Shown: one piece after another, positions 45,033 through 54,207 of the stretch
How positions within the stretch are numbered: position 1 is the stretch's first letter
Layout: each line of letters starts with the position of its first letter
Assembly (NCBI RefSeq): GCF_001038505.1
Contig: NZ_LDPY01000001.1
Coordinates: 2,852,001-2,916,000 of the forward strand
Length of the DNA stretch: 64,000 bases
Source: Puniceibacterium sp. IMCC21224
GTDB lineage: Bacteria; Pseudomonadota; Alphaproteobacteria; Rhodobacterales; Rhodobacteraceae
Direction of reading: 5' to 3'
Notes under the pieces: model-generated
Database searches by the model: none
What the model saw: the letters and a program-made list of their open reading frames with translations, nothing else
Told to the model about the DNA's origin: nothing
Program-made: the position numbers and the translations under genes

Positions 45033-46547
45033 ATGCTGGATCTGAGCTTTGAGACCCCGAAACCCAAGGTGATTTCCGGGGCAAAACACGATTGGGAACT
45101 GGTGATCGGGCTAGAAGTCCATGCCCAGATCGCCACCAAGGCCAAGCTGTTTTCCGGGGCCTCGACCGGCTTTGGCGCCGAACCGAATTCGCACGTCGCG
45201 TTTGTTGACGCAGCGATGCCGGGGATGTTGCCAGTCATCAACGAATTCTGTGTCGAACAGGCGGTGCGCACCGGGCTTGGCCTCAAGGCGCAGATCAATC
45301 TGAAGTCGGCTTTTGATCGCAAGAATTACTTTTACCCGGATCTGCCCCAAGGCTACCAGATTTCGCAGCTTTACCACCCTATCGTGGGCGAAGGCGAAGT
45401 GATCGTTGACATGGAGCCGGGTGTGGCACGGCTGGTGCGGATCGAACGCATTCACATCGAACAGGATGCGGGCAAGTCGATCCACGACATGGATCCCAAC
45501 ATGTCTTTTGTCGACCTTAACCGCACCGGCGTCGCGCTGATGGAGATTGTCAGCCGCCCCGACATCCGTGGACCCGAAGAGGCAGCCGCCTATGTGGTCA
45601 AGCTGCGCCAGATCCTGCGCTATCTTGGCACCTGCGATGGCAACATGCAGAACGGCAACCTGCGCGCCGACGTCAACGTGTCGGTCTGCCGTCCGGGCCA
45701 GTACGAAAAGTATCAGGAAACGCAGGATTTTTCCCATCTTGGCACGCGCTGCGAGATCAAGAACATGAACTCCATGCGGTTCATTCAGCAGGCCGTCGAC
45801 TACGAGGCCAAGCGCCAGATTGCGATCCTTGAGTCCGGCGGCAAGATTGATCAGGAAACCCGTCTGTACGATCCCGACAAAGGCGAGACGCGGTCGATGC
45901 GGTCCAAGGAAGAAGCGCATGATTACCGCTACTTCCCCGACCCTGACCTGCTGCCGCTGGAAATCGAACAGGCCTGGGTCGATGAAATCGCGGCCTCACT
46001 GCCCGAACTGCCGGACGCCAAGAAGGCGCGATTCGTCGCGGACTTTGGCCTGTCGGAATACGACGCCTCGGTCCTGACCGCCGATACAGCAAATGCCGTT
46101 TACTTCGAAGAGGTTGCGGGTAAAGGCGGCGACGGAAAGCTGGCCGCGAACTGGGTCATAAACGAACTTTTCGGGCGGCTGAAAAAGGACGATTGCGATA
46201 TTTCCGACAGCCCCGTTACACCGGCACAACTGGCGGGTCTGATTGCCCTGATCAAGGCGGGCGACATCAGCGGCAAGATCGCCAAGGACGTGTTCGAGAT
46301 CGTCTACACCGAAGGTGGTGATCCCGCCCAGATCGTCGAGGCCAAAGGATTGCGTCAGGTCACCGACACCGGTGCGATTGAGGCTGCCGTGGACGAGGTG
46401 ATCGCAGGCAACCCGGCGCAGGTCGAAAAAGCCAAGCAGAACCCGAAACTCGCCGGCTGGTTTGTCGGTCAGGTGATGAAGGCCACGGGCGGCAAGGCCA
46501 ATCCAGCCGCCGTCAACCAGATCGTTGCAGCCAAGCTGGGTCTGTAA
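45033..46547 (+). CDS. gatB: Asp/Glu-tRNA amidotransferase subunit B
   Basis: A 504-aa subunit of the GatCAB amidotransferase, which turns misacylated Asp-tRNA(Asn) or Glu-tRNA(Gln) into the amidated forms. The GatB kinase-like core is recognisable: [68 protein letters not shown], and [17 protein letters not shown]. It ends in the helical YqeY-like tail ([16 protein letters not shown]). GAGG precedes the ATG at 45033. gatA and gatC are not adjacent, as is usual outside the gatCAB operon type. A strong terminator follows. Confidence 0.97.
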   Translation: MLDLSFETPKPKVISGAKHDWELVIGLEVHAQIATKAKLFSGASTGFGAEPNSHVAFVDAAMPGMLPVINEFCVEQAVRTGLGLKAQINLKSAFDRKNYFYPDLPQGYQISQLYHPIVGEGEVIVDMEPGVARLVRIERIHIEQDAGKSIHDMDPNMSFVDLNRTGVALMEIVSRPDIRGPEEAAAYVVKLRQILRYLGTCDGNMQNGNLRADVNVSVCRPGQYEKYQETQDFSHLGTRCEIKNMNSMRFIQQAVDYEAKRQIAILESGGKIDQETRLYDPDKGETRSMRSKEEAHDYRYFPDPDLLPLEIEQAWVDEIAASLPELPDAKKARFVADFGLSEYDASVLTADTANAVYFEEVAGKGGDGKLAANWVINELFGRLKKDDCDISDSPVTPAQLAGLIALIKAGDISGKIAKDVFEIVYTEGGDPAQIVEAKGLRQVTDTGAIEAAVDEVIAGNPAQVEKAKQNPKLAGWFVGQVMKATGGKANPAAVNQIVAAKLGL

Positions 46548-46583
46548 CCCGGCACTGCCATACTCGATACCTGAACAGATCTG

Positions 46584-46618
46584 AAACGAGGCGCCCCTAT
46601 CAAGCGGCGCCTCGTTTT
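46584..46618 (+). terminator. Rho-independent terminator of gatB
   Basis: AAACGAGGCGCC (46584-46595) pairs perfectly with GGCGCCTCGTTT (46606-46617) around ten bases, with the T-run overlapping the right arm. Starts 36 bases after the gatB stop. Confidence 0.9.
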
Positions 46619-46743
46619 GCTTGGGTCCATCGGCTCAGGCGCCAAGCACCCCAGAAACGTTTACGCTGGCGCGTAGGACGTGACGCAGCGGGAATGCGGC
46701 GCTATGATACCAAAACGTCCAAGGCAAAAAGGGTCGAGCGGCC

Positions 46744-47322
46744 ATGACAGCGTATGAATACAAGGTCGTTCCGGCCCCCGCAAAGGGTGAGCGCGCGCGC
46801 GGAATCAAAGGCACAGAGGCGCGGTTTTCCCATTCTCTGGAACGGGTTATGAACGATATGGCGGCCGATGGCTGGGAATATCAGCGCGCCGAGACCCTGC
46901 CCTCGGATGAGCGGTCGGGTTTGGCCAGTACAGTCACGGTCTGGCGAAACGTGCTGGTGTTCCGGCGGGGAAAGGCGGGCGATGTGGCAGCCTATCAGCC
47001 ACGAAAGCTAGACGCGCCCAAACCCTATGTCCTGACGACGCCATTGGCAGAGGCAGTACACGATCAGCAGACAGCCACTGGCACCTCAGATCCAGATCAA
47101 CCCCTAGCGCATCCAATGAATACGCTGGTCGCGCTGCCCGTCGCCAGCACGGCACCGCCTGAAACGCCGCGCCTAGGTGAGACGCCAGAAGTAGCACGAA
47201 CAGCGCGCGTCGCCGCGACCGACAATGGCGTCGAGGAAACGCAGGATCTGCATCAGATGAGTTCGATCCTGCGCGACAGAGCGGCGCGACTGATTGCTGC
47301 CGAACAGCCCGGCAGAAGTTGA
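46744..47322 (+). CDS. DUF4177 domain-containing protein
   Basis: A 192-aa protein. The N-terminal 75 residues (TAYEYKVVPAPAKGERARG...HSLERVMNDMAADGWEYQRAETLP...VTVWRNVLVFRRG) form the DUF4177 domain, typically with the GWEY motif. The remaining 115 residues are low-complexity, Pro/Ala/Thr-rich and probably disordered. No signal peptide or membrane segment. Function unknown. It is preceded by the gatB terminator, so it has its own promoter, and is followed by the convergent bolA gene after 36 bases. Confidence 0.85.
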   Translation: MTAYEYKVVPAPAKGERARGIKGTEARFSHSLERVMNDMAADGWEYQRAETLPSDERSGLASTVTVWRNVLVFRRGKAGDVAAYQPRKLDAPKPYVLTTPLAEAVHDQQTATGTSDPDQPLAHPMNTLVALPVASTAPPETPRLGETPEVARTARVAATDNGVEETQDLHQMSSILRDRAARLIAAEQPGRS

Positions 47323-47358
47323 CGCGGGCATCCTGCGGTGCGCCGCGCCGACATCTGT

Positions 47359-47616
47359 TCAGGTGTCAATATCCAGCGACAACGCGTGGATTCGGCCCAT
47401 CAGATCGGTCCCGAGGGCGCCATGCACGGCGCGGTGGCGGGCAATGCGGCTTTGGCCCTGAAACCCAGGCGCGCGGATGACCACATGGAAATGGCTTTCT
47501 CCGCCCTCTTGAAACCCGGCATGACCGCGATGTTGTTCGCTGTCGTCACGCACTGTCAACGCGGTCGGCGCAAAGGCATCGCGCAGGCGTGTTTCGATTT
47601 CCTCGGTTTTGGTCAT
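47359..47616 (-). CDS. bolA: BolA-family protein
   Basis: An 85-aa BolA-type protein (TKTEEIETRLRDAFAPTALTVRDDSEQHRGHAG...GESHFHVVIRAPGFQGQSRIARHRAVHGALGTDLMGRIHALSLD). It has the class II KH-like fold with the conserved His in GHAG and the segment SRIARHRAV. BolA proteins pair with monothiol glutaredoxins in iron-sulfur and iron signalling, or bind DNA. It is divergent from the J-domain gene, an arrangement I associate with Rhodobacterales genomes, and the intergenic 75 bases hold both promoters. Confidence 0.93.
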   Translation of the reverse strand: MTKTEEIETRLRDAFAPTALTVRDDSEQHRGHAGFQEGGESHFHVVIRAPGFQGQSRIARHRAVHGALGTDLMGRIHALSLDIDT

Positions 47617-47691
47617 TTATTTCGCATCCCGCCCCTACACTCTGTCAGCAGATAGTCTAGACTGTGGCGTCCGAGTCGGAAAGGTATCCCA

Positions 47692-48315
47692 ATGAGCAAA
47701 TCAGATCCCTTCGGTTTCGATATGTCGGTATCGTCGTCGAAAAAGAAAAACCCCCGCGGGCGACGCAGCATGTCGGGCGAAAGCGAAACCTCCGTACGCC
47801 TGTGCGAACACGAGGGCTGCGAACAGCCCGGCAAATTCCGCGCTCCCAAAGCGCCGGATGTGCTCGACGATTATTTCTGGTTCTGTAAAGACCATGTGCG
47901 CGAATACAACCTCAAGTGGAACTTTTTCCACGGCAAGACCGAGGCCGAGATGAATGCACAGGAAACGTCTGACAAAGTTTGGGAACGAAAGACCAAGGAT
48001 TTCCGCGACACCGAAGCGCGGGCCTGGGCGCGGCTGGGGATCGAGGATCCGCATCAGGTTCTGGGCGACAACGCCACGCGCAATCCGGGCAAGTCAATCA
48101 CCGGCACCCGCCGCCTGCCCCCGACCGAACGTCGCGCGATCGACATCCTCGAAGCCAAGGACCACTGGACCAAGGCCGAGGTGCGCAAATCCTACAAAGC
48201 ACTGATCAAAGTGCTGCACCCTGACATCAACGGTGGCGATCGGAGCCAGGAAGAGCAGTTGCAAGAAGTCGTCTGGGCCTGGGACCAGATCAAGGACAGC
48301 CGCAACTTCAAATAG
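47692..48315 (+). CDS. J-domain (DnaJ-like) protein
   Basis: A 207-aa protein with a C-terminal J-domain: AIDILEAKDHWTKAEVRKSYKALIKVLHPDINGGDRSQEEQLQEVVWAWDQIKDS, containing the HPD tripeptide needed to stimulate Hsp70 ATPase. The N-terminal half has a Cys-containing segment (VRLCEHEGCEQPGKFRAPK...FWFCKDHVREYN), a possible zinc-binding set C-x4-C...C-x2-H. It lacks the Gly/Phe and central zinc-finger regions of full DnaJ, so it is a specialised co-chaperone. ATG 47692 has AAGG upstream. cobS usually follows this gene in relatives, but here the two are 3 kb apart. Confidence 0.9.
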   Translation: MSKSDPFGFDMSVSSSKKKNPRGRRSMSGESETSVRLCEHEGCEQPGKFRAPKAPDVLDDYFWFCKDHVREYNLKWNFFHGKTEAEMNAQETSDKVWERKTKDFRDTEARAWARLGIEDPHQVLGDNATRNPGKSITGTRRLPPTERRAIDILEAKDHWTKAEVRKSYKALIKVLHPDINGGDRSQEEQLQEVVWAWDQIKDSRNFK

Positions 48316-48677
48316 GGCATCATCCTGGGGCGGCGGCTTTGCGCCCGCGCCTCAGCGGACGACCGCTTACCGATACCCACAACTATAGACAATCTCCCTT
48401 AGGTTGTTTAGCCTAACCTTAGGCACCTATTTTGGCGTCTGGCGCAGATATAAATATCGGCCACTCACACGAACCAGAAGGCCTGCGTGCGACCTGTAAA
48501 AAGGGCGCGCGCAGGTCCCCCTGCGGCACGCCCGGTTACTGGCTACCAAACAATTTGCGTGACTGCGTCAAGAACCAATCTTTTTATCCGACACGCGTCA
48601 CAATACCGCCCAGACCGGGCCTATGTATGACCAATCTGTGACCTACGATGGGAAAAATCACGGGAACCTAGGTAGGG
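48316..48677. other. Non-coding gap after the J-domain gene
   Basis: This 362-base gap separates the J-domain gene from the msrB-fasciclin-sigma block. It contains an imperfect inverted repeat around TTAGGTTGTTTAGCCTAACC (about 48400-48422) and an AT-rich stretch. I see no coding frame with a ribosome site and no known RNA. It may mark the left boundary of an inserted block. Confidence 0.4.
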
Positions 48678-49142
48678 TCAGACCGCCTGAAACTTTAGGC
48701 TGACGCCGTTGATGCAATGCCGCTTGCCGGTAGGCTTGGGACCGTCGTCAAAGATATGCCCCATATGTGAACCGCAGCGGCGGCAATGCGCCTCGGTGCG
48801 GACACCAAACAGCGACCGATCGGCCTTGGTTTCAATGGCATTCGGGACGGCCTGCCAGAACGACGGCCAGCCGGTGCCGCTATCGAACTTGTGCGCGCCG
48901 TCATAGACTGGCAGATCACAACCGCGACACAGAAACCGCCCCGCCCGCTTTTCATCATTCAAAGGTGAGGTAAAGGCACGCTCGGTGCCCTCGTCGCGCA
49001 TGACCTTGTATTCCAGATCACTCAACAGCGCCTTCCACTCGGCCTCGGTGCGCATGATCTCGAAACGCTCGGCGGCGTGGCCGGTGGTCGCACCAAAGCC
49101 AAGAGCAGCGGCGGTAAAATTCAGGAAATCGCGTCGTATCAT
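48678..49142 (-). CDS. msrB: Tat-exported peptide-methionine (R)-S-oxide reductase
   Basis: A 154-aa methionine sulfoxide reductase B that repairs oxidised methionine. The N-terminus carries a twin-arginine signal (MIRRDFLNFTAAALGFGATTGHA), so the enzyme is likely periplasmic. The SelR domain has both zinc-binding pairs (FLCRGCDLP and HCRRCGSHMGH), the FDSGTGWPSFW motif and the catalytic Cys in RHCINGVSLKF. Exported MsrB usually pairs with a membrane reductant; no such gene is adjacent. It is transcribed in the same direction as the fasciclin and sigma genes just upstream (90-base gap), so it could belong to that stress regulon. Confidence 0.94.
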   Translation of the reverse strand: MIRRDFLNFTAAALGFGATTGHAAERFEIMRTEAEWKALLSDLEYKVMRDEGTERAFTSPLNDEKRAGRFLCRGCDLPVYDGAHKFDSGTGWPSFWQAVPNAIETKADRSLFGVRTEAHCRRCGSHMGHIFDDGPKPTGKRHCINGVSLKFQAV

Positions 49143-49232
49143 GAGGATCCTCCGGATAATCTGTTTAGAATTAGGCGTCCCACCCCTGCCGAAGCAAGGG
49201 TGGGACCTGCACTTTTGCGTGACCGGGAGGGA

Positions 49233-49799
49233 TCACATAGTCGGCAAAAGTACCGTGTCGATAACGTGGATCACGCCATTCGATTGTTTGACATCCGCGA
49301 TGGTCACAGTCGCCGTGCGGCCGCGTTCGTCGGTCAGAGTGATCATCTCGCCGCTCATCTTGGCCTTGAGCACACAGCCGCCCACTGTCGGAACATCGTG
49401 TTCGCCACCATCGTCAGCGATCATTCCGGCAATAGCGCCGGACATCGCATCAGCAGCGACCACATGGCAGGTCAGGATCTTGGTCAGCTGGTCCTTGTTC
49501 TCGGGCAGGAGCAGCGTATCTACCGTGCCGGCGGCGAGCTTGCCAAAGGCCGCGTTGGTCGGGGCAAAAACCGTGAAGGGGCCGGGGCCGGACAGCGTTT
49601 CAACCAGACCGGCGGCCTGAACTGCGGCAACAAGCGTGGTGTGATCGGCAGAATTCACCGCATTCTCGACAATGTTCTTGTCAGCGAACATGGCAGCGCC
49701 ACCGACCATGGGGTTACCGGATTCGGAATGGCTCGCGGCAAAGGCACCAGTGGCGATAGCGGCAACGGCGGCGGATGCGAAAATTGTTTTGAAGGTCAT
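49233..49799 (-). CDS. Exported fasciclin-domain protein
   Basis: A 188-aa protein with a Sec signal peptide (MTFKTIFASAAVAAIATGAFAASH) and one FAS1 domain: NIVENAVNSADHTTLVAAVQAAGLVETLSGPGPFTVFAPTNAAFGKLAAGTV, then ITLTDERGRTATVTIADVKQSNGVIHVIDTVLLP. FAS1 proteins are secreted or periplasmic and mediate adhesion or unknown envelope tasks. The ATG at 49799 has GGAGAG upstream. It lies downstream of the ECF sigma and RskA-like anti-sigma genes on the same strand. In mycobacteria the SigK-RskA pair controls the fasciclin proteins MPT70 and MPT83, so a parallel regulon is plausible here. Confidence 0.93.
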   Translation of the reverse strand: MTFKTIFASAAVAAIATGAFAASHSESGNPMVGGAAMFADKNIVENAVNSADHTTLVAAVQAAGLVETLSGPGPFTVFAPTNAAFGKLAAGTVDTLLLPENKDQLTKILTCHVVAADAMSGAIAGMIADDGGEHDVPTVGGCVLKAKMSGEMITLTDERGRTATVTIADVKQSNGVIHVIDTVLLPTM

Positions 49800-49984
49800 T
49801 GTTTCTCTCTCCTTGTCCCGGCCTTTTTGGCGGGATCGAGAGTAGGAACGGGGCGTTTCGAAAAGAAGTTTCAGGATCGGCACAGAAAAGCGCCATTTGT
49901 TTCGGGCCAAAATTTTTCGCCGAAAAATTTTGGCCCTACGTCGACGCGCAAGACGCGACAGTTCCCTCTCGCTTTATAAAACGA

Positions 49985-50692
49985 TCAGCCTGCGATGGGA
50001 TCCAACGGGAATTGACCAACGGCCACCACCGGCCCTGTCGGCGCACCGGTCGGCGATCCGCCAGGTGGTTCCTGTGACACCGCGATTGTGGCTCCGGGGA
50101 ACAGGGTTGCCATGTCACGCGACACCGGGATCTGAGTCAGCCCGTCTGTCACCATCAGACCAAGCGACACCGGTGCACTGTCAGCATCTGCGATGAGCCA
50201 GATCTCGAGTGCGGCGTCGGACGGATAGACCCCCTCGTCCCGGCGGACCATAAAGGTGCCACTGTCGGGCGCATAATGTGCCAACAGAACAAAGTCGCTG
50301 CCCACCGGCTCGAGGCTTGCATAGAGATGCGGTTCTTCGGCGCCAAAGTTCAGCACCCCTGAAACCATCGCGACCCAGGCCACAGACGCCGCGACAAGCG
50401 CCCCCGCGATATACGGCATCAATTGTCGCCAAAGTGATGGACGGGCACCAAAGGCCGCATTTTCGATTCGGCCTAGAATGGCCGCCGGTGGCGCCTCGGC
50501 CGGTATCGCGTCCGTCAGAGCAGCAAAGTGATCCGCCCAATAGGCCAATTCGTCACGCAGATCAGGATCACCCTGAAACCGCGTCTCAAAGGCCCGCGCT
50601 TCGGCATCCGTCAGCAAGCCCAGCACATATTCCGCGCAGAGCGAAACGTCACCGCCGGGCAGATCGCCATTTATGTCATCACGTTCGCTCAT
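49985..50692 (-). CDS. RskA-like membrane anti-sigma factor
   Basis: A 235-aa anti-sigma factor. The N-terminal cytoplasmic part (LCAEYVLGLLTDAEARAFETRFQGDPDLRDELAYWADHFAALTDAI) matches the zinc-free sigma-binding domain. One membrane helix follows (LMPYIAGALVAASVAWVAMVSGVL, about residues 88-112), then a periplasmic RskA-type domain (EIWLIADADSAPVSLGLMV...AVSQEPPGGSPTGAPTGPVVAVGQF), whose GGSPTGAPTGPVVAVG end is characteristic. It holds the sigma factor until an envelope signal leads to release. ATG 50692 overlaps the sigma stop codon (ATGA), so stoichiometric coupled synthesis is expected; a codon four upstream is the alternative. Confidence 0.92.
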   Translation of the reverse strand: MSERDDINGDLPGGDVSLCAEYVLGLLTDAEARAFETRFQGDPDLRDELAYWADHFAALTDAIPAEAPPAAILGRIENAAFGARPSLWRQLMPYIAGALVAASVAWVAMVSGVLNFGAEEPHLYASLEPVGSDFVLLAHYAPDSGTFMVRRDEGVYPSDAALEIWLIADADSAPVSLGLMVTDGLTQIPVSRDMATLFPGATIAVSQEPPGGSPTGAPTGPVVAVGQFPLDPIAG

Positions 50693-51243
50693 CGGCTCAG
50701 GCATTCGCGCAGTTGTAACAGACTGCGACGCAGCCAGGTTCGGACGGTGTTCAGCTTGACCCCGGTCAGGTCTGCCAGATCGGCATAGGTGTCACCGTCC
50801 AGATAGGCACGCTGCACCATCATTGCGCGATCGGGCGGCAATTCGCTCAGACACATCTGCAACCGGTCGCCATCGTCGCGGGCAATGGTTTGCGCTTCGG
50901 GCCCCGGTCCCGGATCCGCAAGGATTTCGGCCACATCGAGCCCGTCAGACGCCGCAGCAGGCCGACGGCGGCGTCGATCCACCGAGATGTTGCGCGCAAT
51001 GGTGATCAGCCAGGTCATCGGCGAATAGCCATTGGCGCGGTACATTCCGGCCTTGTTCCAGATCCGCAGAAAAACCTCTTGCAGGGCCTCTTCGGCCTCG
51101 GCCCGGTCGGCCAGCACACGCAGGCAGATGCCAAACAGCTTGGCCGACGTCCGCTGGTACAGCGCTGAAAACGCCTTGCGATCCCCCATGGCAATACGGG
51201 CGAGCATATCCTCGATCTCTTCCTGCGGGGTCGTCGTTGTCAT
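50689..51243 (-). CDS. ECF-family RNA polymerase sigma factor (SigK-like)
   Basis: A 184-aa extracytoplasmic-function sigma factor. Region 2 ([69 protein letters not shown]) and region 4 ([48 protein letters not shown]) are complete. It pairs with the RskA-like anti-sigma gene, with which it overlaps by four bases. The ATG at 51243 ([18 protein letters not shown]) has CAGGG upstream. It is divergent from cobS, and a 16-bp palindrome lies between them. Targets are not known but likely include the fasciclin gene and possibly msrB. Confidence 0.94.
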   Translation of the reverse strand: MTTTTPQEEIEDMLARIAMGDRKAFSALYQRTSAKLFGICLRVLADRAEAEEALQEVFLRIWNKAGMYRANGYSPMTWLITIARNISVDRRRRRPAAASDGLDVAEILADPGPGPEAQTIARDDGDRLQMCLSELPPDRAMMVQRAYLDGDTYADLADLTGVKLNTVRTWLRRSLLQLRECLSR

Positions 51244-51321
51244 TCTGCCCTGTATTTCCCAGTGCCACCTGTCGTCTGGTGGCCCGAACGCTCTGAACTG
51301 TGCGCTTCCTCTTGCCCCTGT

Positions 51322-51337
51322 GTGCAATATGTTGCAC
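51322..51337. promoter_or_regulatory. 16-bp palindrome GTGCAA-N4-TTGCAC
   Basis: A perfect 6+6 inverted repeat with TATG in the middle, in the 136-base divergent region between the sigma gene and cobS. It lies 43 bases before the cobS start and 79 before the sigma start. The length and symmetry fit a dimeric repressor or activator site; which gene it controls is unknown. Confidence 0.5.
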
Positions 51338-51379
51338 CACGGGCGCAAGTTCAAAGGTATGAGACAAAGGGCGCGACAC

Positions 51380-52366
51380 ATGGCGGACAGCACGATCGAC
51401 ATCAATGCAAAACCCACCGAAGAAATTGCGGTCCGCGAAGTCTTTGGTATTGATTCAGATATGATCGTGCACGGGTTTCCCGACCGGACCGAACGCGTGC
51501 CAGACATCGACAGCACCTATAAATTTGACCCGGACACCACGCTCGCCATTCTGGCCGGGTTTCGCAACAACCGCCGGGTGATGATCCAGGGCTATCACGG
51601 CACGGGCAAATCAACGCATATCGAACAGGTCGCGGCGCGGCTGAACTGGCCTGCGGTGCGCGTGAACCTCGACAGCCATATCAGCCGGATCGACCTGATC
51701 GGCAAAGATGCGATCAAGCTGGTGGACGGCAAGCAGACCACTCAGTTTCAGGAAGGCATCCTGCCCTGGGCCCTGCGCAATCCCTGTGCCATCGTCTTTG
51801 ATGAATACGACGCCGGTCGCGCAGATGTGATGTTCGTGATCCAGCGCGTGTTGGAAACCGATGGCAAATTGACGCTGCTCGACCAGAATCAGGTGCTGAC
51901 GCCGCATAAATATTTCCGCATTTTTGCCACCGCAAACACCGTTGGACTGGGCGACACCACAGGTTTGTATCACGGCACGCAGCAGATCAATCAGGGCCAG
52001 ATGGACCGTTGGAGCCTTGTTGCGACGCTGAACTATCTTTCGATTGACGCCGAGACCGCGATCGTCCTGTCCAAGAACTCGCATTACAACACCGAAAAGG
52101 GCCGCAAAACCGTGCGTCAGATGGTGACGGTTGCCGATCTGACGCGTACCGCGTTCATGAACGGCGATCTTTCGACTGTCATGTCGCCCCGGACGGTGAT
52201 TGCTTGGGCGCAGAACGCCGAGATTTTCCGCAATCTGGGCTACGCCTTCCGGGTCTCGTTCCTCAATAAATGTGACGAGCTTGAGCGCCAGACCGTGGCC
52301 GAGTTCTACCAGCGTTGCTTTGACGAGGAACTGCCCGAAAGCGCGGCTTCGCTCAGCCTGGGATGA
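51380..52366 (+). CDS. cobS: Aerobic cobaltochelatase subunit CobS
   Basis: A 328-aa AAA+ ATPase subunit of the CobNST chelatase that inserts cobalt into hydrogenobyrinic acid diamide in aerobic B12 synthesis. Walker A is GYHGTGKST (about residue 73), followed by the CobS-specific [17 protein letters not shown]. Walker B is [24 protein letters not shown], and the sensor segment is [36 protein letters not shown] 51380 gives the expected N-terminus ([16 protein letters not shown]). It is followed by two small exported-protein genes, a hydrolase and cobT; cobN is not in the window. The next gene overlaps its stop (ATGA). Confidence 0.96.
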   Translation: MADSTIDINAKPTEEIAVREVFGIDSDMIVHGFPDRTERVPDIDSTYKFDPDTTLAILAGFRNNRRVMIQGYHGTGKSTHIEQVAARLNWPAVRVNLDSHISRIDLIGKDAIKLVDGKQTTQFQEGILPWALRNPCAIVFDEYDAGRADVMFVIQRVLETDGKLTLLDQNQVLTPHKYFRIFATANTVGLGDTTGLYHGTQQINQGQMDRWSLVATLNYLSIDAETAIVLSKNSHYNTEKGRKTVRQMVTVADLTRTAFMNGDLSTVMSPRTVIAWAQNAEIFRNLGYAFRVSFLNKCDELERQTVAEFYQRCFDEELPESAASLSLG

Positions 52367-52704
52367 TTCGGGCAGCGCTGGCCTGTTTCGGACTGGCGCT
52401 CGCGACTCCTGCCAACGCACAAGACTCGCTGCGGTGCGCCGCGCTTTGGGCAGGCTACGGCGATGTGGCGCGGACGTCGCCCTATCTGGACGGCGCAGAT
52501 CAGGCCCGCGCCGAGGCCGCGCGATTTCGCGCACTGGCCTTGCGCAACGGAGCCTCAAAAACCGAGACGGATGCCGCCATAGCCGCCGAGAGACCGGGAA
52601 TGGCGCTCTTGATCGAGGCACTGCTGCGCGGAGACGCGCAAAGCCGTGCGTTGTTTGATCGGCAAATGACGCTCTGCGCCGGTCTGAATATCGACAAAGA
52701 CTAA
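52363..52704 (+). CDS. Small exported protein, unknown function (downstream of cobS)
   Basis: A 113-aa protein starting [25 protein letters not shown], a clear signal peptide with cleavage near residue 20. The mature part has two Cys (RCAALW and TLCAGLN) that could form a disulfide. It starts four bases inside the cobS stop, so it is translated with cobS. No family recognised. Its position between cobS and cobT suggests a conserved companion rather than a chance frame. Confidence 0.72.
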   Translation: MIRAALACFGLALATPANAQDSLRCAALWAGYGDVARTSPYLDGADQARAEAARFRALALRNGASKTETDAAIAAERPGMALLIEALLRGDAQSRALFDRQMTLCAGLNIDKD

Positions 52705-52827
52705 ACCCTATCCCCAGTGCCTTAACCCCGCAACAGACCCATCTGCGCGGGCAAGTCTGGCGCAACTATGGCAAAAGTTTTTATTTTGCCTTACTTTTGT
52801 AGATATTTATGCGCTATTGTTTAATTT

Positions 52828-53235
52828 ATGAGCAGTTTAAAAACTCTTGTATTGGGTTTGTGGTGCGCTCTGGCGTGCGCGGGCGGAGCTTTGGCCCTGC
52901 CCCGCACGGCCACGGAACGGGTGCAGGTCTTTGCCACCTGCGTCGGGCGATTGTCTGCCGTGATGGAATTTCAGTGGATGTTTGATGGCCCGGCGTCGGA
53001 ACGCACCCAAAAGGTGCGCCGCGGGGTCGAGGCGCTGCTGGACGCCGTGCTGCCGCAGGCGCTGGCCGGCGGATTGTCCGGGGTTCAGGCGCTTGACTGG
53101 CGAATTCGCGCCAAAGTGGCGCAGGCGGCGCTGCTGCAACAAGCCACCTTTGGCACCGATCCGCGCCGGATGCGCATGGCACAGCGCGCCGCTGAAATGT
53201 ATCAGGGCGAATGCGAAAGCATGTTGTTAGGCTGA
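52828..53235 (+). CDS. Small exported protein, unknown function (second)
   Basis: A 135-aa protein with a signal peptide (MSSLKTLVLGLWCALACAGGALA). The mature part is helical with two Cys (ATCVGRLSAVMEFQWMF and GECESMLLG) and shares the overall plan of its neighbour: a Cys near each end of a helical domain. No strong ribosome site is visible, and the upstream 120 bases are AT-rich and probably carry a promoter. It ends nine bases inside the convergent hydrolase gene. Family not recognised. Confidence 0.7.
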   Translation: MSSLKTLVLGLWCALACAGGALALPRTATERVQVFATCVGRLSAVMEFQWMFDGPASERTQKVRRGVEALLDAVLPQALAGGLSGVQALDWRIRAKVAQAALLQQATFGTDPRRMRMAQRAAEMYQGECESMLLG

Positions 53236-54048
53236 AGCCCCCTCGGTCGCGGCCAGCACCCCTGCCAACATCTGGGCCACCGCACCCGGATTGTCGCGGG
53301 TCATGAAATGCCCGGCTTGCGGGATCACCGAAATCGCCACGCCGCCTTCGGCCAGATGATCCGGTTCGGGTACATCCGCAGCACCGGGATTATGCGCCAG
53401 ACTCTTGTCGCCGTAAACAAAGGTACGTGGCAGATCGAGGCCAAGAAACGCAGCCTCGAGTCCGGGATCAAGGTCGATCAACCCGCAGGCGTTGCCATGC
53501 AGCGCTGCAGGATCGGCCAGCGTCCAGTTGGCGTGCAGAAAGGACAAAAATTCGTCGCCTGCGACTGCCTCGGCCCGGATTCCGGCAAGCGCCTCGTCGT
53601 AGCCGGATTTAAGAAATTCCGCCCGGTCGTATCCTCCGATGCGGCGCGACCCGGCGCCGCCACCGGGCACCAGGTTGCCTTCGGCCACCACGAGATGACG
53701 CACCAGATCGGGGCGCGCATCGGCCAGAGCCACTGCAACGGAACCGCCCATGGAATGGCCGAAAACAACCGAAGGGCCAAGGTTGATGTGGTCAAGGATG
53801 CGGGCGACAACCTCGGCATGGGCGCGAGGCGTATAGTCAAAATTATGCGCCGGTTCACTAAACCCCGAACCGGGCAAGTCGATCAGCAACCGCCGGTGGC
53901 GTTGCAACACCGGATCGCTGATCACATCCAGGAAATTCGCCGCCGCCGCAAAACTGAGCGCCGGCAGACAGACCAATGGCGCACCCGCACCCGGCAGGTC
54001 GTGCCAGCACAGCGTGGCGTCAATAGTATCAAGGTAGAGCGATTGCAT
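53227..54048 (-). CDS. Alpha/beta-fold hydrolase
   Basis: A 273-aa alpha/beta hydrolase. The nucleophile elbow is GHSMGGSVAVALADARPD with the catalytic Ser (about residue 97). The oxyanion and acid positions are plausible at LIDLPGSGFSEP and VYGDKSLAHNPG, and the catalytic His is in PQAGHFMTRDNP. No signal peptide. Substrate unknown. It is convergent with the small exported-protein gene (9-base overlap) and divergent from cobT. A hydrolase in this position between cobS and cobT is common in related genomes, from memory. Confidence 0.9.
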   Translation of the reverse strand: MQSLYLDTIDATLCWHDLPGAGAPLVCLPALSFAAAANFLDVISDPVLQRHRRLLIDLPGSGFSEPAHNFDYTPRAHAEVVARILDHINLGPSVVFGHSMGGSVAVALADARPDLVRHLVVAEGNLVPGGGAGSRRIGGYDRAEFLKSGYDEALAGIRAEAVAGDEFLSFLHANWTLADPAALHGNACGLIDLDPGLEAAFLGLDLPRTFVYGDKSLAHNPGAADVPEPDHLAEGGVAISVIPQAGHFMTRDNPGAVAQMLAGVLAATEGASA

Positions 54049-54207
54049 GGGCCAAGCCTTTGAAAACAGATCAGCCGCAGGCTAGGCCGGCACTATGCCA
54101 CGCGCAAGCGGCGTATGATGCGGTCGGATCGCCCCGGACCCCATTCTGACCGAACAATGCCAGATCAGCCCTTGTCAAAACCGCCCGAATGTCCAATTAG
54201 TCAGAGC

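Noticed and set aside
43464-45089. A 541-codon minus-strand frame opposite the 380-residue protein
   Set aside because: The plus-strand gene has a ribosome site, balanced composition and a compact soluble protein. The opposite frame is rich in Arg, Gly and His and runs into gatB.
51611-52765. A 384-codon minus-strand frame opposite cobS
   Set aside because: CobS is unmistakable on the plus strand, and this frame has no start signal.
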